NCBI RefSeq assembly: GCF_004791165.1
Contig: NZ_SRUZ01000012.1
Coordinates: forward strand, 94,367 to 158,366
DNA length: 64,000 nt
Source: Mesorhizobium sp. M8A.F.Ca.ET.218.01.1.1
GTDB taxonomy: Bacteria; Pseudomonadota; Alphaproteobacteria; Rhizobiales; Rhizobiaceae
Reading direction: 5' to 3'
The translations under genes were made by a program, and so were the position numbers. Each line of letters begins with the position of its first letter. Positions within the stretch are counted from its first letter, which is position 1. Below the pieces are notes generated by a model. It did not search any database. It saw only the letters and a program-made list of their open reading frames with translations, and was not told the DNA's origin. Positions 25,401 through 34,984 of this stretch are shown piece by piece.

Positions 25401-26950
25401 GGGAGCTGATGGCCACACAAGCCGCTAATTCCGAACTGCTTTTTTCCGGATCCGACTGGGATTTTACGAAATTGTCGCGGGTCTATGATGCGATCGAGGC
25501 GATCGCGGTCGAAGAGCTCCATCTCGATATCTATCCCGTGCAGATGGAGATCATCTCCTCCCAGCAGATGCTCGACGCCTACTCGTCAGTCGGTATGCCG
25601 CTGATGTACCGACATTGGTCTTTCGGCAAACACTTCCTCCACCAGGATCTGCTCTATCGCAAAGGCGGACGCGGGCTTGCCTATGAACTGGTCATCAATT
25701 CCAATCCCTGCATCGTCTATCTGATGGAGGAGAACACCATGGCCCTGCAGGCCTTGGTGACGGCCCACGCCGCGCTCGGGCACAACCATTTCTTCAAGAA
25801 TAACCATCTGTTCAAGCAGTGGACGGACGCTGGGGCGATCCTCGGCTACCTGGACTTCGCCAAGAGCTACATTGTCCGTTGCGAGGAGCGGCACGGTCTC
25901 GCTGCCGTCGAGGCCGTTCTCGATTCCGCCCACGCGCTGATGGAACAGGGCGTGTTCCGCTATCAGCGGCCGCCGAAGCTGTCGTCGGAGCGACTGCGCG
26001 AAGGGCTTCGCGAGCGTCTCGAATACGAAGAGCGCTCCTATAACGATCTGTGGCGCACACTGCCGCATTCGCAGCAAAGGGCCGACGTCAAGGTCCAGGA
26101 CCCGGAGTGGAAGAAATCGCTCAACCTGCCCGAAGAAAACCTCCTTTATTTCCTGGAAAAGAACAGTCCGGTCCTGGAGCCCTGGCAGCGCGAGATCATC
26201 AGGATCGTTCGCGTCATAGCGCAATATTTTTATCCGCAACGGCAAACACAGGTGATGAACGAGGGCTGCGCCACCTTCGTGCACTACACCGTGATGAACA
26301 CGCTGTTCGACCGCGGCCGGATCAGCGAGGGCGCCATGCTCGAAATCCTGCGCAATCATTCCAACGTGGTCTTCCAGCCGGCGTTCGATGATCCGCGTTT
26401 TTCGGGCATCAATCCATACGCTCTCGGCCTCGACATGATGCAGGACATCAGGCGCATTTCGACCAAGCCGACGGCCGAGGATCGAGACTGGTTTCCCGAC
26501 ATCGCCGGCCACGGCAACTGGCGCGAGGTCCTCCTCGACGCCTGGGCAGACCACCGCGACGAGTCCTTTATCCGCCAGTACCTCAGCCCGGCCTTGATCC
26601 GGAAATGGCGGTTTTTTGTGCTCGGCGACGCTGCCGACCAGCCGCATTGTGAGGTCGCCTCGATCCACAACGAGCGCGGCTATGAAAAGATACGCGCCGC
26701 GCTCGCTCACAACTACGACGTCGGCGCGAACCGACCGGACATCCAGGTGGTGGATGTCGATCTGCTCGGCGATCGGCATTTGCGACTGCAGCACAAGGTG
26801 AAACAGGGCATCCTTCTTGAGGACACCAGCCGCGACGCCACGCTTCGTCACATCCGGAGGCTTTGGGGCTATGAGGTCAGCCTGGCCGCCGTCGACGCTG
26901 AGACGGGCCTGACGGTCCATGAACGGTCGACGAGCCAGATCGCGGAATGA
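25397..26950 (+). CDS. spoVR: SpoVR-family protein
   Basis: A 517-residue SpoVR protein, third member of the conserved prkA-yeaH-spoVR operon. The name comes from a Bacillus cortex-formation gene; in non-sporulating bacteria it goes with starvation and stress response. Blocks include GMPLMYRHWSFGKHF near the N-terminus, NPCIVYLMEENTMALQALV, MNEGCATFVHYTVMN, and GINPYALGLDMMQDIRRI. The GTG at 25397 overlaps the yeaH stop. An ATG at 25409 with AGGGAG just in front is an equally possible start. It is predicted to be cytosolic. Confidence 0.93.
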   Translation: MRELMATQAANSELLFSGSDWDFTKLSRVYDAIEAIAVEELHLDIYPVQMEIISSQQMLDAYSSVGMPLMYRHWSFGKHFLHQDLLYRKGGRGLAYELVINSNPCIVYLMEENTMALQALVTAHAALGHNHFFKNNHLFKQWTDAGAILGYLDFAKSYIVRCEERHGLAAVEAVLDSAHALMEQGVFRYQRPPKLSSERLREGLRERLEYEERSYNDLWRTLPHSQQRADVKVQDPEWKKSLNLPEENLLYFLEKNSPVLEPWQREIIRIVRVIAQYFYPQRQTQVMNEGCATFVHYTVMNTLFDRGRISEGAMLEILRNHSNVVFQPAFDDPRFSGINPYALGLDMMQDIRRISTKPTAEDRDWFPDIAGHGNWREVLLDAWADHRDESFIRQYLSPALIRKWRFFVLGDAADQPHCEVASIHNERGYEKIRAALAHNYDVGANRPDIQVVDVDLLGDRHLRLQHKVKQGILLEDTSRDATLRHIRRLWGYEVSLAAVDAETGLTVHERSTSQIAE

Positions 26951-27045
26951 GGCTTGGTTGTTGCACCGATGCCGTGGCTCAGGCCCGGCGCATATCGATC
27001 AAAAAGTGCGCAGCGGCCTTGGGGCAACTAGCATAAAGACAGGCT

Positions 27046-27936
27046 TCAGGCGTCGCCGGCCGGCCGGATCCTGACCCTGGCAATGCGGTTCTTGTCGCGC
27101 TTCATCACGACGAAGCGCTTGCCGTGGAACGTAAAAGCCTGCTTCTCCTCGGGGATCGATTGCGCCTCGTGGATGACGAGGCCGGCAATGGTGGTCGCCT
27201 CCTCGTCGGGCAGGTTCCAGTCGAGCGCCCGGTTGAGGTCGCGGATCGGCACCGTGCCATCGACCACGATGGAGCCGTCTGCCTCCTGCTTGACGCCCTG
27301 GATGTCGACATCGTGCTCGTCAGCGATCTCGCCGACGATCTCCTCGATGATGTCCTCCAGCGTCACCAGCCCCTCGACCTCGCCATATTCGTCGACGACG
27401 ACGGCGAAATGCGCCTTGCGGCGCAGGAAGGCGTTGAGCTGTTCCTGCAAGGTCGTGGTGTCGGGCACGAACCAGGGTTTTGAGGCGATCTTCATCACGT
27501 CGATTTGCGAGAAATCGTTGCCGACTTCGTTCAGCGCGCGCAGCAGATCCTTGGCGTGCAGCACGCCGACGATGTTGTCGAGCGAGCCTTTCCAGAGCGG
27601 CATGCGGGTGTGCGGGCTCTGCAGGATCTCGCGCACCACCGCTTCCGGCGCATTGTCGGCGTTGACCGAGCGCATATTCGTGCGGTGGACCATGACGTCG
27701 GAAACTTCGAGCTCTTCGAGGTCGAACAGGCCGCCGATGCGGTCGCGGTCCTCGCGCACCACCTGCCCGTCACGGCGGAAATCGTCGACCGCGCCGCGCA
27801 ATTCGTCCTGGCTCGAGCGCTGCGGCTCGATGCGCGACAGTTCATAGCCGAACATGGCGAGGAGACGCTTGCGCACGGCAACGACCAGCAGGACGATGAT
27901 GGCAAGGACGGCGACGACGGTCCAGCCATTGTCCAT
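27046..27936 (-). CDS. CorC/HlyC-like CBS-domain protein with one membrane helix
   Basis: A 296-residue protein. After one N-terminal helix (VVAVLAIIVLLVVAVRKRLL) comes a CBS pair, with HTRMPLWKGSLDNIVGVLHA in the first and HFAVVVDEYGEVEGLVTLED in the second, then the CorC_HlyC (transporter-associated) domain with TTIAGLVIHEAQSIPEE. Rhizobiales relatives next to aroB usually begin with a DUF21 (CNNM) membrane domain of four helices; that is absent here. The ATG at 27936 lies one base after the aroB stop, so there is no room for DUF21 upstream. A magnesium or cobalt efflux role is inferred from CorC only. Confidence 0.83.
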   Translation of the reverse strand: MDNGWTVVAVLAIIVLLVVAVRKRLLAMFGYELSRIEPQRSSQDELRGAVDDFRRDGQVVREDRDRIGGLFDLEELEVSDVMVHRTNMRSVNADNAPEAVVREILQSPHTRMPLWKGSLDNIVGVLHAKDLLRALNEVGNDFSQIDVMKIASKPWFVPDTTTLQEQLNAFLRRKAHFAVVVDEYGEVEGLVTLEDIIEEIVGEIADEHDVDIQGVKQEADGSIVVDGTVPIRDLNRALDWNLPDEEATTIAGLVIHEAQSIPEEKQAFTFHGKRFVVMKRDKNRIARVRIRPAGDA

Positions 27937-27937
27937 C

Positions 27938-29074
27938 TCAGCCGGCTTTCCGGCTGGCTGGATGGCTTTCCCTGAGGAACGACAGCACTTCCGAGGCCGG
28001 TACATCCTTGGCGATGAAGGCCTGGCCGATGCCGCGCGTCAGAATGAAGGTCAGCGCGCCGCGCGACACCTTCTTGTCCTGCGTGATGAATGAAAGCAGG
28101 GTATCCGCATCGGGCAAATCGCCCGGGATATCGGCCATCCGCCACGGCAGCCCGACGGCACGCAGATGCGCCTCGACGCGGGCCGCATCGTCGGGGCTGG
28201 CGAGATTGAGCCGCGACGAGAACCGGTGCGCCAGCGCCATGCCGATGGCGACCCCCTCGCCATGGACAAGCCGAGCGCCGTCATACTGCGTGGCGGCTTC
28301 GAGCGCGTGTCCGAAGGTGTGGCCGAGATTGAGCAGGGCGCGGTCGCCCGTTTCGAACTCGTCGCGGGCAACGACGTCGGCCTTGGCGCGGCAGGCCTCG
28401 GCAATGGCCTCGGCCCGCTCCGGTCCGCCGGCGAACACCTTTTCCCAGTTCGCTTCCAGCCAGGCGAAGAATTCCGGCCGGTCGATCAGCCCGTATTTGG
28501 CAAGCTCGGCATAGCCGGCGCGGAATTCGCGGATCGGCAGCGTGTCGAGCACTTCGGTGTCGGCCAGCACCAGCCTGGGCTGGAGGAAGACGCCGACGAG
28601 GTTCTTGCCGCGCGGGCTGTTGATGCCGGTCTTGCCGCCGACCGAGGAATCGACCTGCGCCAGCAGCGAGGTCGGAACCTGCACGAAATTCATGCCGCGC
28701 CGCACGATGCCGGCGGCAAAACCGGTGAGATCGCCTATGACGCCGCCGCCAAGCGCGATGACGACGTCGCCGCGCTCCAGCCTGGCGGCCAGGACGCCAT
28801 CGACCACCTCTTCGAGATGGGCAAAGCTCTTGGTCTTCTCGCCGGGCGGCATCGTGATGACGGTGGGCTGGATGCCACCCTTCTCGAGCCCGGCCTTCAG
28901 CGTATCGAGATGCGCCGCGGCGACGTTCTCGTCGGTTACGACGGCGGCGCGTGTGCCCGGCAGCCGGCGCGAAATCTCAGCACCGGCGCGCGACAGCAGG
29001 CCGGCGCCGATCAATATGTCGTAGGCCCGGTCACCGAGACCGACTTCGACGATGACAGGGTGATCCGCGCTCAT
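27938..29074 (-). CDS. aroB: 3-dehydroquinate synthase
   Basis: Converts DAHP to 3-dehydroquinate, the second step of the shikimate pathway, with NAD and a divalent metal. The protein has 378 residues. NAD-binding GGGVIGDLTGFAA and the substrate loop PTSLLAQVDSSVGGKTGIN are intact; metal ligands come from LNLGHTFGHALE and HGEGVAIGMALA. The start overlaps the aroK stop by four bases (ATGA), with the CorC-like gene following directly. Confidence 0.96.
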   Translation of the reverse strand: MSADHPVIVEVGLGDRAYDILIGAGLLSRAGAEISRRLPGTRAAVVTDENVAAAHLDTLKAGLEKGGIQPTVITMPPGEKTKSFAHLEEVVDGVLAARLERGDVVIALGGGVIGDLTGFAAGIVRRGMNFVQVPTSLLAQVDSSVGGKTGINSPRGKNLVGVFLQPRLVLADTEVLDTLPIREFRAGYAELAKYGLIDRPEFFAWLEANWEKVFAGGPERAEAIAEACRAKADVVARDEFETGDRALLNLGHTFGHALEAATQYDGARLVHGEGVAIGMALAHRFSSRLNLASPDDAARVEAHLRAVGLPWRMADIPGDLPDADTLLSFITQDKKVSRGALTFILTRGIGQAFIAKDVPASEVLSFLRESHPASRKAG

Positions 29075-29682
29075 GATTCGACCTCGCCCGTCGCTTCTAT
29101 CGTATCGATGCCGAAATGCCGGCAAAGCGCCTCAAGCACCTCGGCGGCGATGATCTCCTTGCGGTCGTCGCGGGTCGGCACGGTGACGTCGGAAGTGGCA
29201 TAGACCGGATAGCGTTCCCCGATCAGCCGCTCCAGCACGGCGCGGGGATCGGCGCTTTTCAAAAGCGGCCGGTTCTGCTTCTTGGAAACGCGGTCCATCA
29301 GAAGGTCGAGCTCGGCCTTCAGCCACACCGAGACCCCGTGCGCGGCGATGGCCTCGCGCGTCTGCGCATTCATGAAGGCGCCGCCGCCGGTCGACAGAAC
29401 CTGCGGACCGTTTTCAAGCACGCGCAGGATGACACGCTGCTCCAGGGCCCTGAACTCGGTTTCGCCATAGCGCTCGAACAGCTCCGGAACGGTCATCCGC
29501 GACACGCTCTCGATCTCCTGGTCGCTGTCGATGAAGGGCAGCGAAAGCATTGTCGACACCTTGCGGCCGATCGCCGTCTTGCCGGCGCCCATCAGGCCGA
29601 CAAAGACAATGGACCGGCCGCCCAGCCGGCCAAGCAGCGCGGCATGGGTCTCGCCTGGAGGATTTGCCTGTAGCGCGTTCAT
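29071..29682 (-). CDS. aroK: Shikimate kinase
   Basis: Phosphorylates shikimate at the 3-hydroxyl with ATP. The protein has 203 residues. Walker A is GLMGAGKT at residues 29-36, the shikimate-binding DSDQEIE follows, then FRALEQRVI and the Walker-like STGGGAF; the LID has KKQNRPLL. The ATG at 29682 gives the expected size; upstream in-frame starts would add up to 87 unconserved residues overlapping the divergent leader. It heads the aroK-aroB-corC-like operon. Confidence 0.94.
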   Translation of the reverse strand: MNALQANPPGETHAALLGRLGGRSIVFVGLMGAGKTAIGRKVSTMLSLPFIDSDQEIESVSRMTVPELFERYGETEFRALEQRVILRVLENGPQVLSTGGGAFMNAQTREAIAAHGVSVWLKAELDLLMDRVSKKQNRPLLKSADPRAVLERLIGERYPVYATSDVTVPTRDDRKEIIAAEVLEALCRHFGIDTIEATGEVES

Positions 29683-29893
29683 CAGCTGTTTCTTGGGCCC
29701 TCTTTGCCGGCGTATCGACATGAAAAGCCGGTTTGCGTCAAGCGTGCCGAGTGCCGTGGGCTCGATATGGACAGAGGGACGCTCGCATCGGAAGTTGCCA
29801 ACACGCCCCCGCTTCCTCCTTGAATTGGTCGGATTGGCGTCCCATAAGGGCACAGGGTTTGGAAACGCAGAACAAAAAGACGGGCGAGAATTG

Positions 29894-30046
29894 ATGCCGA
29901 CACTGTTTCGCTTTGTCGTGACCCTCGCGATTCTGGCCGGCATTGCCTATGGTACGATGTTCGCGCTGGTGATGTTCGTCGAGCCGAAAAGAGCGGAAAT
30001 GAGCGTGCGTATTCCGCCCGAAAAGCTCAATCCCAAGAAAAACTGA
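29894..30046 (+). CDS. Small single-pass membrane protein (50 aa)
   Basis: ATG at 29894, stop at 30046. Residues 5-29 form one hydrophobic helix (FRFVVTLAILAGIAYGTMFA is its core), followed by a charged tail ending in PEKLNPKKN. Small proteins of this kind occur between aroK and xerD in rhizobia and are often labelled as hypothetical or histidine kinase, without support. The gene is codon-biased like its neighbours and starts 33 bases before xerD. The function is unknown. Confidence 0.65.
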   Translation: MPTLFRFVVTLAILAGIAYGTMFALVMFVEPKRAEMSVRIPPEKLNPKKN

Positions 30047-30079
30047 ACAGCAAAACTGTCTCGGAACCGCCTCAAGGAA

Positions 30080-30997
30080 ATGAACAGCGCCGCCCGTATC
30101 GAGGCCTTCCTGGAAATGATGAGCGCCGAGCGGGGAGCGGCCGAGAACACGCTTTCCTCCTATCGCCGCGATCTGGAGGATGCTTCCGACGGGATCGACG
30201 GCGGACTTGCCCGCGCAGGTGCCGCCGACATCCGCGCCTATCTCGACGACATCGCCGGGCGCGGCTTCGCGCCGACGTCGCAGGCGCGCAAACTGTCGGC
30301 AATCCGCCAGTTCTTCAAGTTCCTTTATGCCGAAGGCCTGCGCGCCGACGACCCGACCGGCACGCTGGACAGCCCTAAGAAGGGCCGTCCGCTGCCCAAG
30401 ACGATGAGCGAGGCCGAAACCGGCCGGCTGATCGACCGCGCCGCGCACGAAGCCGGCGATGCCGGGCTCGGTCATGCCGACAGGTTGGCGGCCTTGCGCT
30501 TGCATGCGCTGGTCGAAGTGCTCTACGCCACGGGTCTGCGCGTTTCCGAACTCGTCGGCCTGCCGGTCACGGTCGCGCAGCGCGACGACCGTTTCTTCAT
30601 GGTGCGCGGCAAGGGCGACAAGGAACGCATGGTGCCGCTGTCGGCCAAGGCGCGCTCGGCGATGCGGAGCTGGCTTGACGCCCGGGCCAAGGTGCCTGCC
30701 TTCGGCGACAGCCCGTTCCTGTTTCCGGCAGCATCCGACAGCGGCTATCTCTCGCGCCAGGTCTTTGCCCGTGACCTGAAAGGGCTGGCGGCGCGCGCCG
30801 GCATCGTCTCGGCGAAAATATCGCCGCATGTGCTGCGCCATGCTTTCGCCAGCCACCTCCTGCAGAACGGCGCCGATCTCAGGGCCGTGCAGCAACTGCT
30901 TGGCCACGCCGACATATCGACGACACAGATCTACACCCACGTGCTTGAGGAGCGGCTGGTGCGGCTGGTCAACGATCATCATCCGCTTGCCGACTAG
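30080..30997 (+). CDS. xerD: Tyrosine recombinase XerD
   Basis: Resolves chromosome dimers at dif together with XerC. The protein has 305 residues, the normal length. N-terminal SAM-like DNA-binding domain (1-100), then the catalytic domain with R154 (TGLRVSEL), K178, H250-x-x-R253 (SPHVLRHAF), H276 (LLGHADIS) and nucleophile Y285 (TTQIYTHV). All catalytic residues are present. It is a housekeeping gene rather than a mobile-element integrase, with no element around it. Confidence 0.95.
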   Translation: MNSAARIEAFLEMMSAERGAAENTLSSYRRDLEDASDGIDGGLARAGAADIRAYLDDIAGRGFAPTSQARKLSAIRQFFKFLYAEGLRADDPTGTLDSPKKGRPLPKTMSEAETGRLIDRAAHEAGDAGLGHADRLAALRLHALVEVLYATGLRVSELVGLPVTVAQRDDRFFMVRGKGDKERMVPLSAKARSAMRSWLDARAKVPAFGDSPFLFPAASDSGYLSRQVFARDLKGLAARAGIVSAKISPHVLRHAFASHLLQNGADLRAVQQLLGHADISTTQIYTHVLEERLVRLVNDHHPLAD

Positions 30998-31095
30998 GCC
31001 TCATATCGCTATGTGAGGACGACATTTCACCGCCCGGAGCCTTGGTTTCAACGGTTCCGCAGTCCTTGCCTTCCGACGCATCGGTCCGCTCAAGC

Positions 31096-32046
31096 ATGTA
31101 CAATTACCTCGATTTCGAAAAGCCGGTGCAGGATCTTGAGCTCAAGATCCTCGAGCTCAAGAAGCTTGCCGAGAACGGCGAGGCGGTCGATGTCGCCGAC
31201 GAGATCACCAGGCTCGAGAAGCGTTCGCGCGACGCGCTGCGCGAACTCTACAAGGCACTGACGCCGTGGCAGAAGGTGCAAGTGGCGCGCCATTCCGACC
31301 GGCCGCACTGCGTCGACTACATCAAGGGCCTGTTCAGCGACTTCACGCCGCTCGCCGGCGACCGCAATTTTGGCGAGGATCAGGCGATCGTCGGCGGCTT
31401 TGCCCGTTTCCGCGGCGAACCTGTCGCGATCCTCGGCCAGGAAAAGGGTTCCGACACGGCGAGCCGCCTGAAGCACAATTTCGGCTCGGTGCGTCCTGAA
31501 GGGTATCGCAAGGCGGTGCGGCTGATGGAACTCGCCGACCGCTTCAAGATTCCGCTTTTGACCCTGGTCGACACGGCGGGCGCCTATCCCGGCGTCGGCG
31601 CCGAGGAGCGCGGCCAGGCCGAAGCCATTGCCCGCTCGACGTCTGCCTGCCTGGCGCTCAAGGTGCCGTCGATCTCGGTCGTCATCGGCGAAGGCGGTTC
31701 CGGCGGCGCCATCGCGATCGCCACCGCCAACCGCGTCTACATGCTCGAACATGCCATCTATTCTGTGATTTCGCCGGAAGGCGCCGCCTCCATCCTGTGG
31801 CGCGACACGACGCGCTCCAAGGACGCGGCGACCAACATGAAGATCACCGCGCAGGATCTTCTCGAACTGAAGATCATCGATGCCATCATCCCCGAGCCGA
31901 TGGGCGGCGCCCAGCGCGCGCCCGAAACGGTGATAGCCGCGACCGGCGACCTTATCGCCAAGACGATGAAGGAATTCGCCGGCGCCAACACCGATTTCCG
32001 TGAACAGCGCCGCGAGAAATACCTGGCGATGGGCCGTAGCCTCTGA
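31096..32046 (+). CDS. accA: Acetyl-CoA carboxylase carboxyltransferase subunit alpha
   Basis: Together with AccD, transfers CO2 from biotin to acetyl-CoA to give malonyl-CoA for fatty acid synthesis. The protein has 316 residues. The N-terminus YNYLDFEKPVQDLELKILEL is typical. The carboxyltransferase core has TLVDTAGAYPGVGAEERGQA, VIGEGGSGGAIAIA and SPEGAASILWRD. The ATG at 31096 is preferred to 31042, which adds unconserved residues. A hairpin TGTGGCG/CGCCACA (32094-32100/32115-32121) lies after the stop but lacks a T-run. Confidence 0.96.
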   Translation: MYNYLDFEKPVQDLELKILELKKLAENGEAVDVADEITRLEKRSRDALRELYKALTPWQKVQVARHSDRPHCVDYIKGLFSDFTPLAGDRNFGEDQAIVGGFARFRGEPVAILGQEKGSDTASRLKHNFGSVRPEGYRKAVRLMELADRFKIPLLTLVDTAGAYPGVGAEERGQAEAIARSTSACLALKVPSISVVIGEGGSGGAIAIATANRVYMLEHAIYSVISPEGAASILWRDTTRSKDAATNMKITAQDLLELKIIDAIIPEPMGGAQRAPETVIAATGDLIAKTMKEFAGANTDFREQRREKYLAMGRSL

Positions 32047-32284
32047 CCGTCTGACGGCACAATGGGACCATCGAAGCCCCGTGCCCACGGCAATGTGGCG
32101 GCAATGAGCGCTTTCGCCACAAAAATGCCGCCGGATTCGGTTCAATGAAATTGCCGTGAGGGGTTTGTCGAAGCTTGCGGTAAGGAATTTTCAAGGTTAA
32201 CGGGCTTACGGTCCGTCGGTGTTCAGCATACGGGCTCGGCTGTTGCGAAGCCTTTGGCCCGAGGAAAAAGACATAGCCGTATCC

Positions 32285-33613
32285 ATGTTTGCCAAGTTCG
32301 CCCGCACCGGAATCCTCATTGCCTCGATAGTCGTTGCCGGCTGCAATGATTCGTCGATGAAGGATTTTGCCCCGGAAGCCAACAAGCCGCTGCCCGACAA
32401 GATCCTGGCCGATATGAAGGCCAAGGGCATGATCCGCACCTCGTCGGTAATGGCCCGTATCTTCAAGGAAGAAGGCAAGCTCGAAATCTGGAAGGCCAAG
32501 ACCAATGGTCGCTACGACATGGTGGCGAGCTACGATATCTGCAAATGGTCGGGCAAGCTCGGGCCGAAATACACCGAGGGCGACCGCCAGGCGCCGGAAG
32601 GTTTCTATACGGTGCGGCCGTCGCAGATGAACCCGCGCTCGAACTACCATCTGTCCTTCAACATCGGCTTCCCCAACGCCTATGACCGTGCCAATGGCCG
32701 CACGGGCCAGAACCTGATGGTGCATGGCGCCTGCTCGTCGTCGGGCTGCTATTCGATGACCGATGCGCAGATCGAACAGATCTATGCCTTCGGCCGCGAT
32801 GCCTTCCAGGGCGGACAGACCGAATTCCAGATCCAGGCCTTTCCGTTCCGCATGACCGCGGCCAACATGGCGCGCTACCGCAACGACCCGAACTATGAGT
32901 TCTGGAAGATGCTGAAGGTCGGCTACGACAATTTCGAGGTCACCAAGGTGCCGCCGAAGGTCGACGTCTGCGAGAAGCGCTACGTCTTCAACCAGGTTGC
33001 CGCCGACGGCCAGACCTTCGATCCGACCGGCGCCTGCCCGGCGACCACACAACCGGATTCGCTGAAGAGCGCCTACAACGCCTATCAAAGCACGTATGAC
33101 GCGGCCTTCAACAGCGCGCTCAAGGCCAGCGTGCCGCCACCAAAACCGACCATTGCCGGTATCAAAGAAGCCAGCATCGTCTCCGATTGGTCCAAGCGCC
33201 GGGCCCGTGGAGAACGCGTGCCGATCGATCCGCCGTCCCTCAACACCGACGGTTCGGTGACCGAGACGGCGCGCATGGGCCGCATCGATTCGCCCGCCGG
33301 CCGCAAGATGGCCGCACTCGACGCCGAGAACGCGGCCAAGAAGAAGGCCGAGGAGCAGAGGCTGGCTGCCATTGAGGCCGCCAAACAGGCCAAGGAAGCC
33401 GCCAAGGCGCAGGCGTTGGCAGAAAAGGAAGCCGCCAAGGCGCAAGCCGTGGCTGCAAAGGAAGCGGCCAAGGCCGCCAAGGAAGCTCCCGTCGCCACTG
33501 CGACCATTGCTGCTCCGACGGAAGCCCAGCCGGCCGAAACGCAGGCCGCCAGCGCGGACGAAAGCCGGGTGACGAAGCTGAAGAACAAGCTGCTCGGCAT
33601 GTTCGGCGGCTGA
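32285..33613 (+). CDS. L,D-transpeptidase (YkuD) lipoprotein with Ala/Lys-rich tail
   Basis: A 442-residue protein. With the ATG at 32285 the N-terminus is a lipoprotein signal with lipobox VVAGC and Cys20. The YkuD/ErfK catalytic motif is HGACSSSGCYSM with H147 and Cys155, so it likely makes 3-3 crosslinks in peptidoglycan or anchors lipoproteins. It resembles E. coli YafK/DpaA. The C-terminal 100 residues are an Ala/Lys/Glu coiled-coil-like segment (KKKAEEQRLAAIEAAKQAKE). Starting at 32219 would place the lipobox too far inside. tusA follows after 5 bases. Confidence 0.87.
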   Translation: MFAKFARTGILIASIVVAGCNDSSMKDFAPEANKPLPDKILADMKAKGMIRTSSVMARIFKEEGKLEIWKAKTNGRYDMVASYDICKWSGKLGPKYTEGDRQAPEGFYTVRPSQMNPRSNYHLSFNIGFPNAYDRANGRTGQNLMVHGACSSSGCYSMTDAQIEQIYAFGRDAFQGGQTEFQIQAFPFRMTAANMARYRNDPNYEFWKMLKVGYDNFEVTKVPPKVDVCEKRYVFNQVAADGQTFDPTGACPATTQPDSLKSAYNAYQSTYDAAFNSALKASVPPPKPTIAGIKEASIVSDWSKRRARGERVPIDPPSLNTDGSVTETARMGRIDSPAGRKMAALDAENAAKKKAEEQRLAAIEAAKQAKEAAKAQALAEKEAAKAQAVAAKEAAKAAKEAPVATATIAAPTEAQPAETQAASADESRVTKLKNKLLGMFGG

Positions 33614-33618
33614 TCGCC

Positions 33619-33852
33619 GTGGCCAGCGACACCGTCTATGATCTGAAGGGGCTGAATTGCCCTCTGCCCGTTCTGAAGGCGAAGAAGCGGCTGGCCGGCA
33701 TGCAGCCGGGCAGCCGGCTCTGGCTGGAAACCACCGACCCGCTGGCCGTCATCGACATCCCCGCCTTCTGCTCGGACGCCGGCCACCAGCTGATCGAAAC
33801 AGCGTCGGTTTCAGGCGGCCATCGCTTTCTGGTCGAGCGCGGCGAGCAATAA
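33619..33852 (+). CDS. tusA: TusA/SirA-type sulfur carrier protein
   Basis: A 77-residue sulfurtransferase that receives sulfur as a persulfide on Cys14 in the motif GLNCPLPVLKAKK. E. coli TusA passes sulfur to the tRNA 2-thiolation chain; in other bacteria it serves several pathways. The start is GTG at 33619. It is 5 bases after the L,D-transpeptidase gene and convergent with the CobW gene 9 bases away. No tusBCD is nearby. Confidence 0.85.
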   Translation: MASDTVYDLKGLNCPLPVLKAKKRLAGMQPGSRLWLETTDPLAVIDIPAFCSDAGHQLIETASVSGGHRFLVERGEQ

Positions 33853-33861
33853 TCGAAAGAT

Positions 33862-34980
<1,119 letters not shown>

Positions 34981-34984
34981 CGGG

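Noticed and set aside
29683..29943. N-terminal extension of aroK by up to 87 residues
   Set aside because: The sequence is low-complexity, unlike any shikimate kinase, and overlaps the leader of the divergent 50-residue gene.
30080..30997. xerD as sign of a phage or integrative element
   Set aside because: Sequence and position (next to aroKB and accA) fit the housekeeping recombinase. There are no att repeats or phage genes near it.
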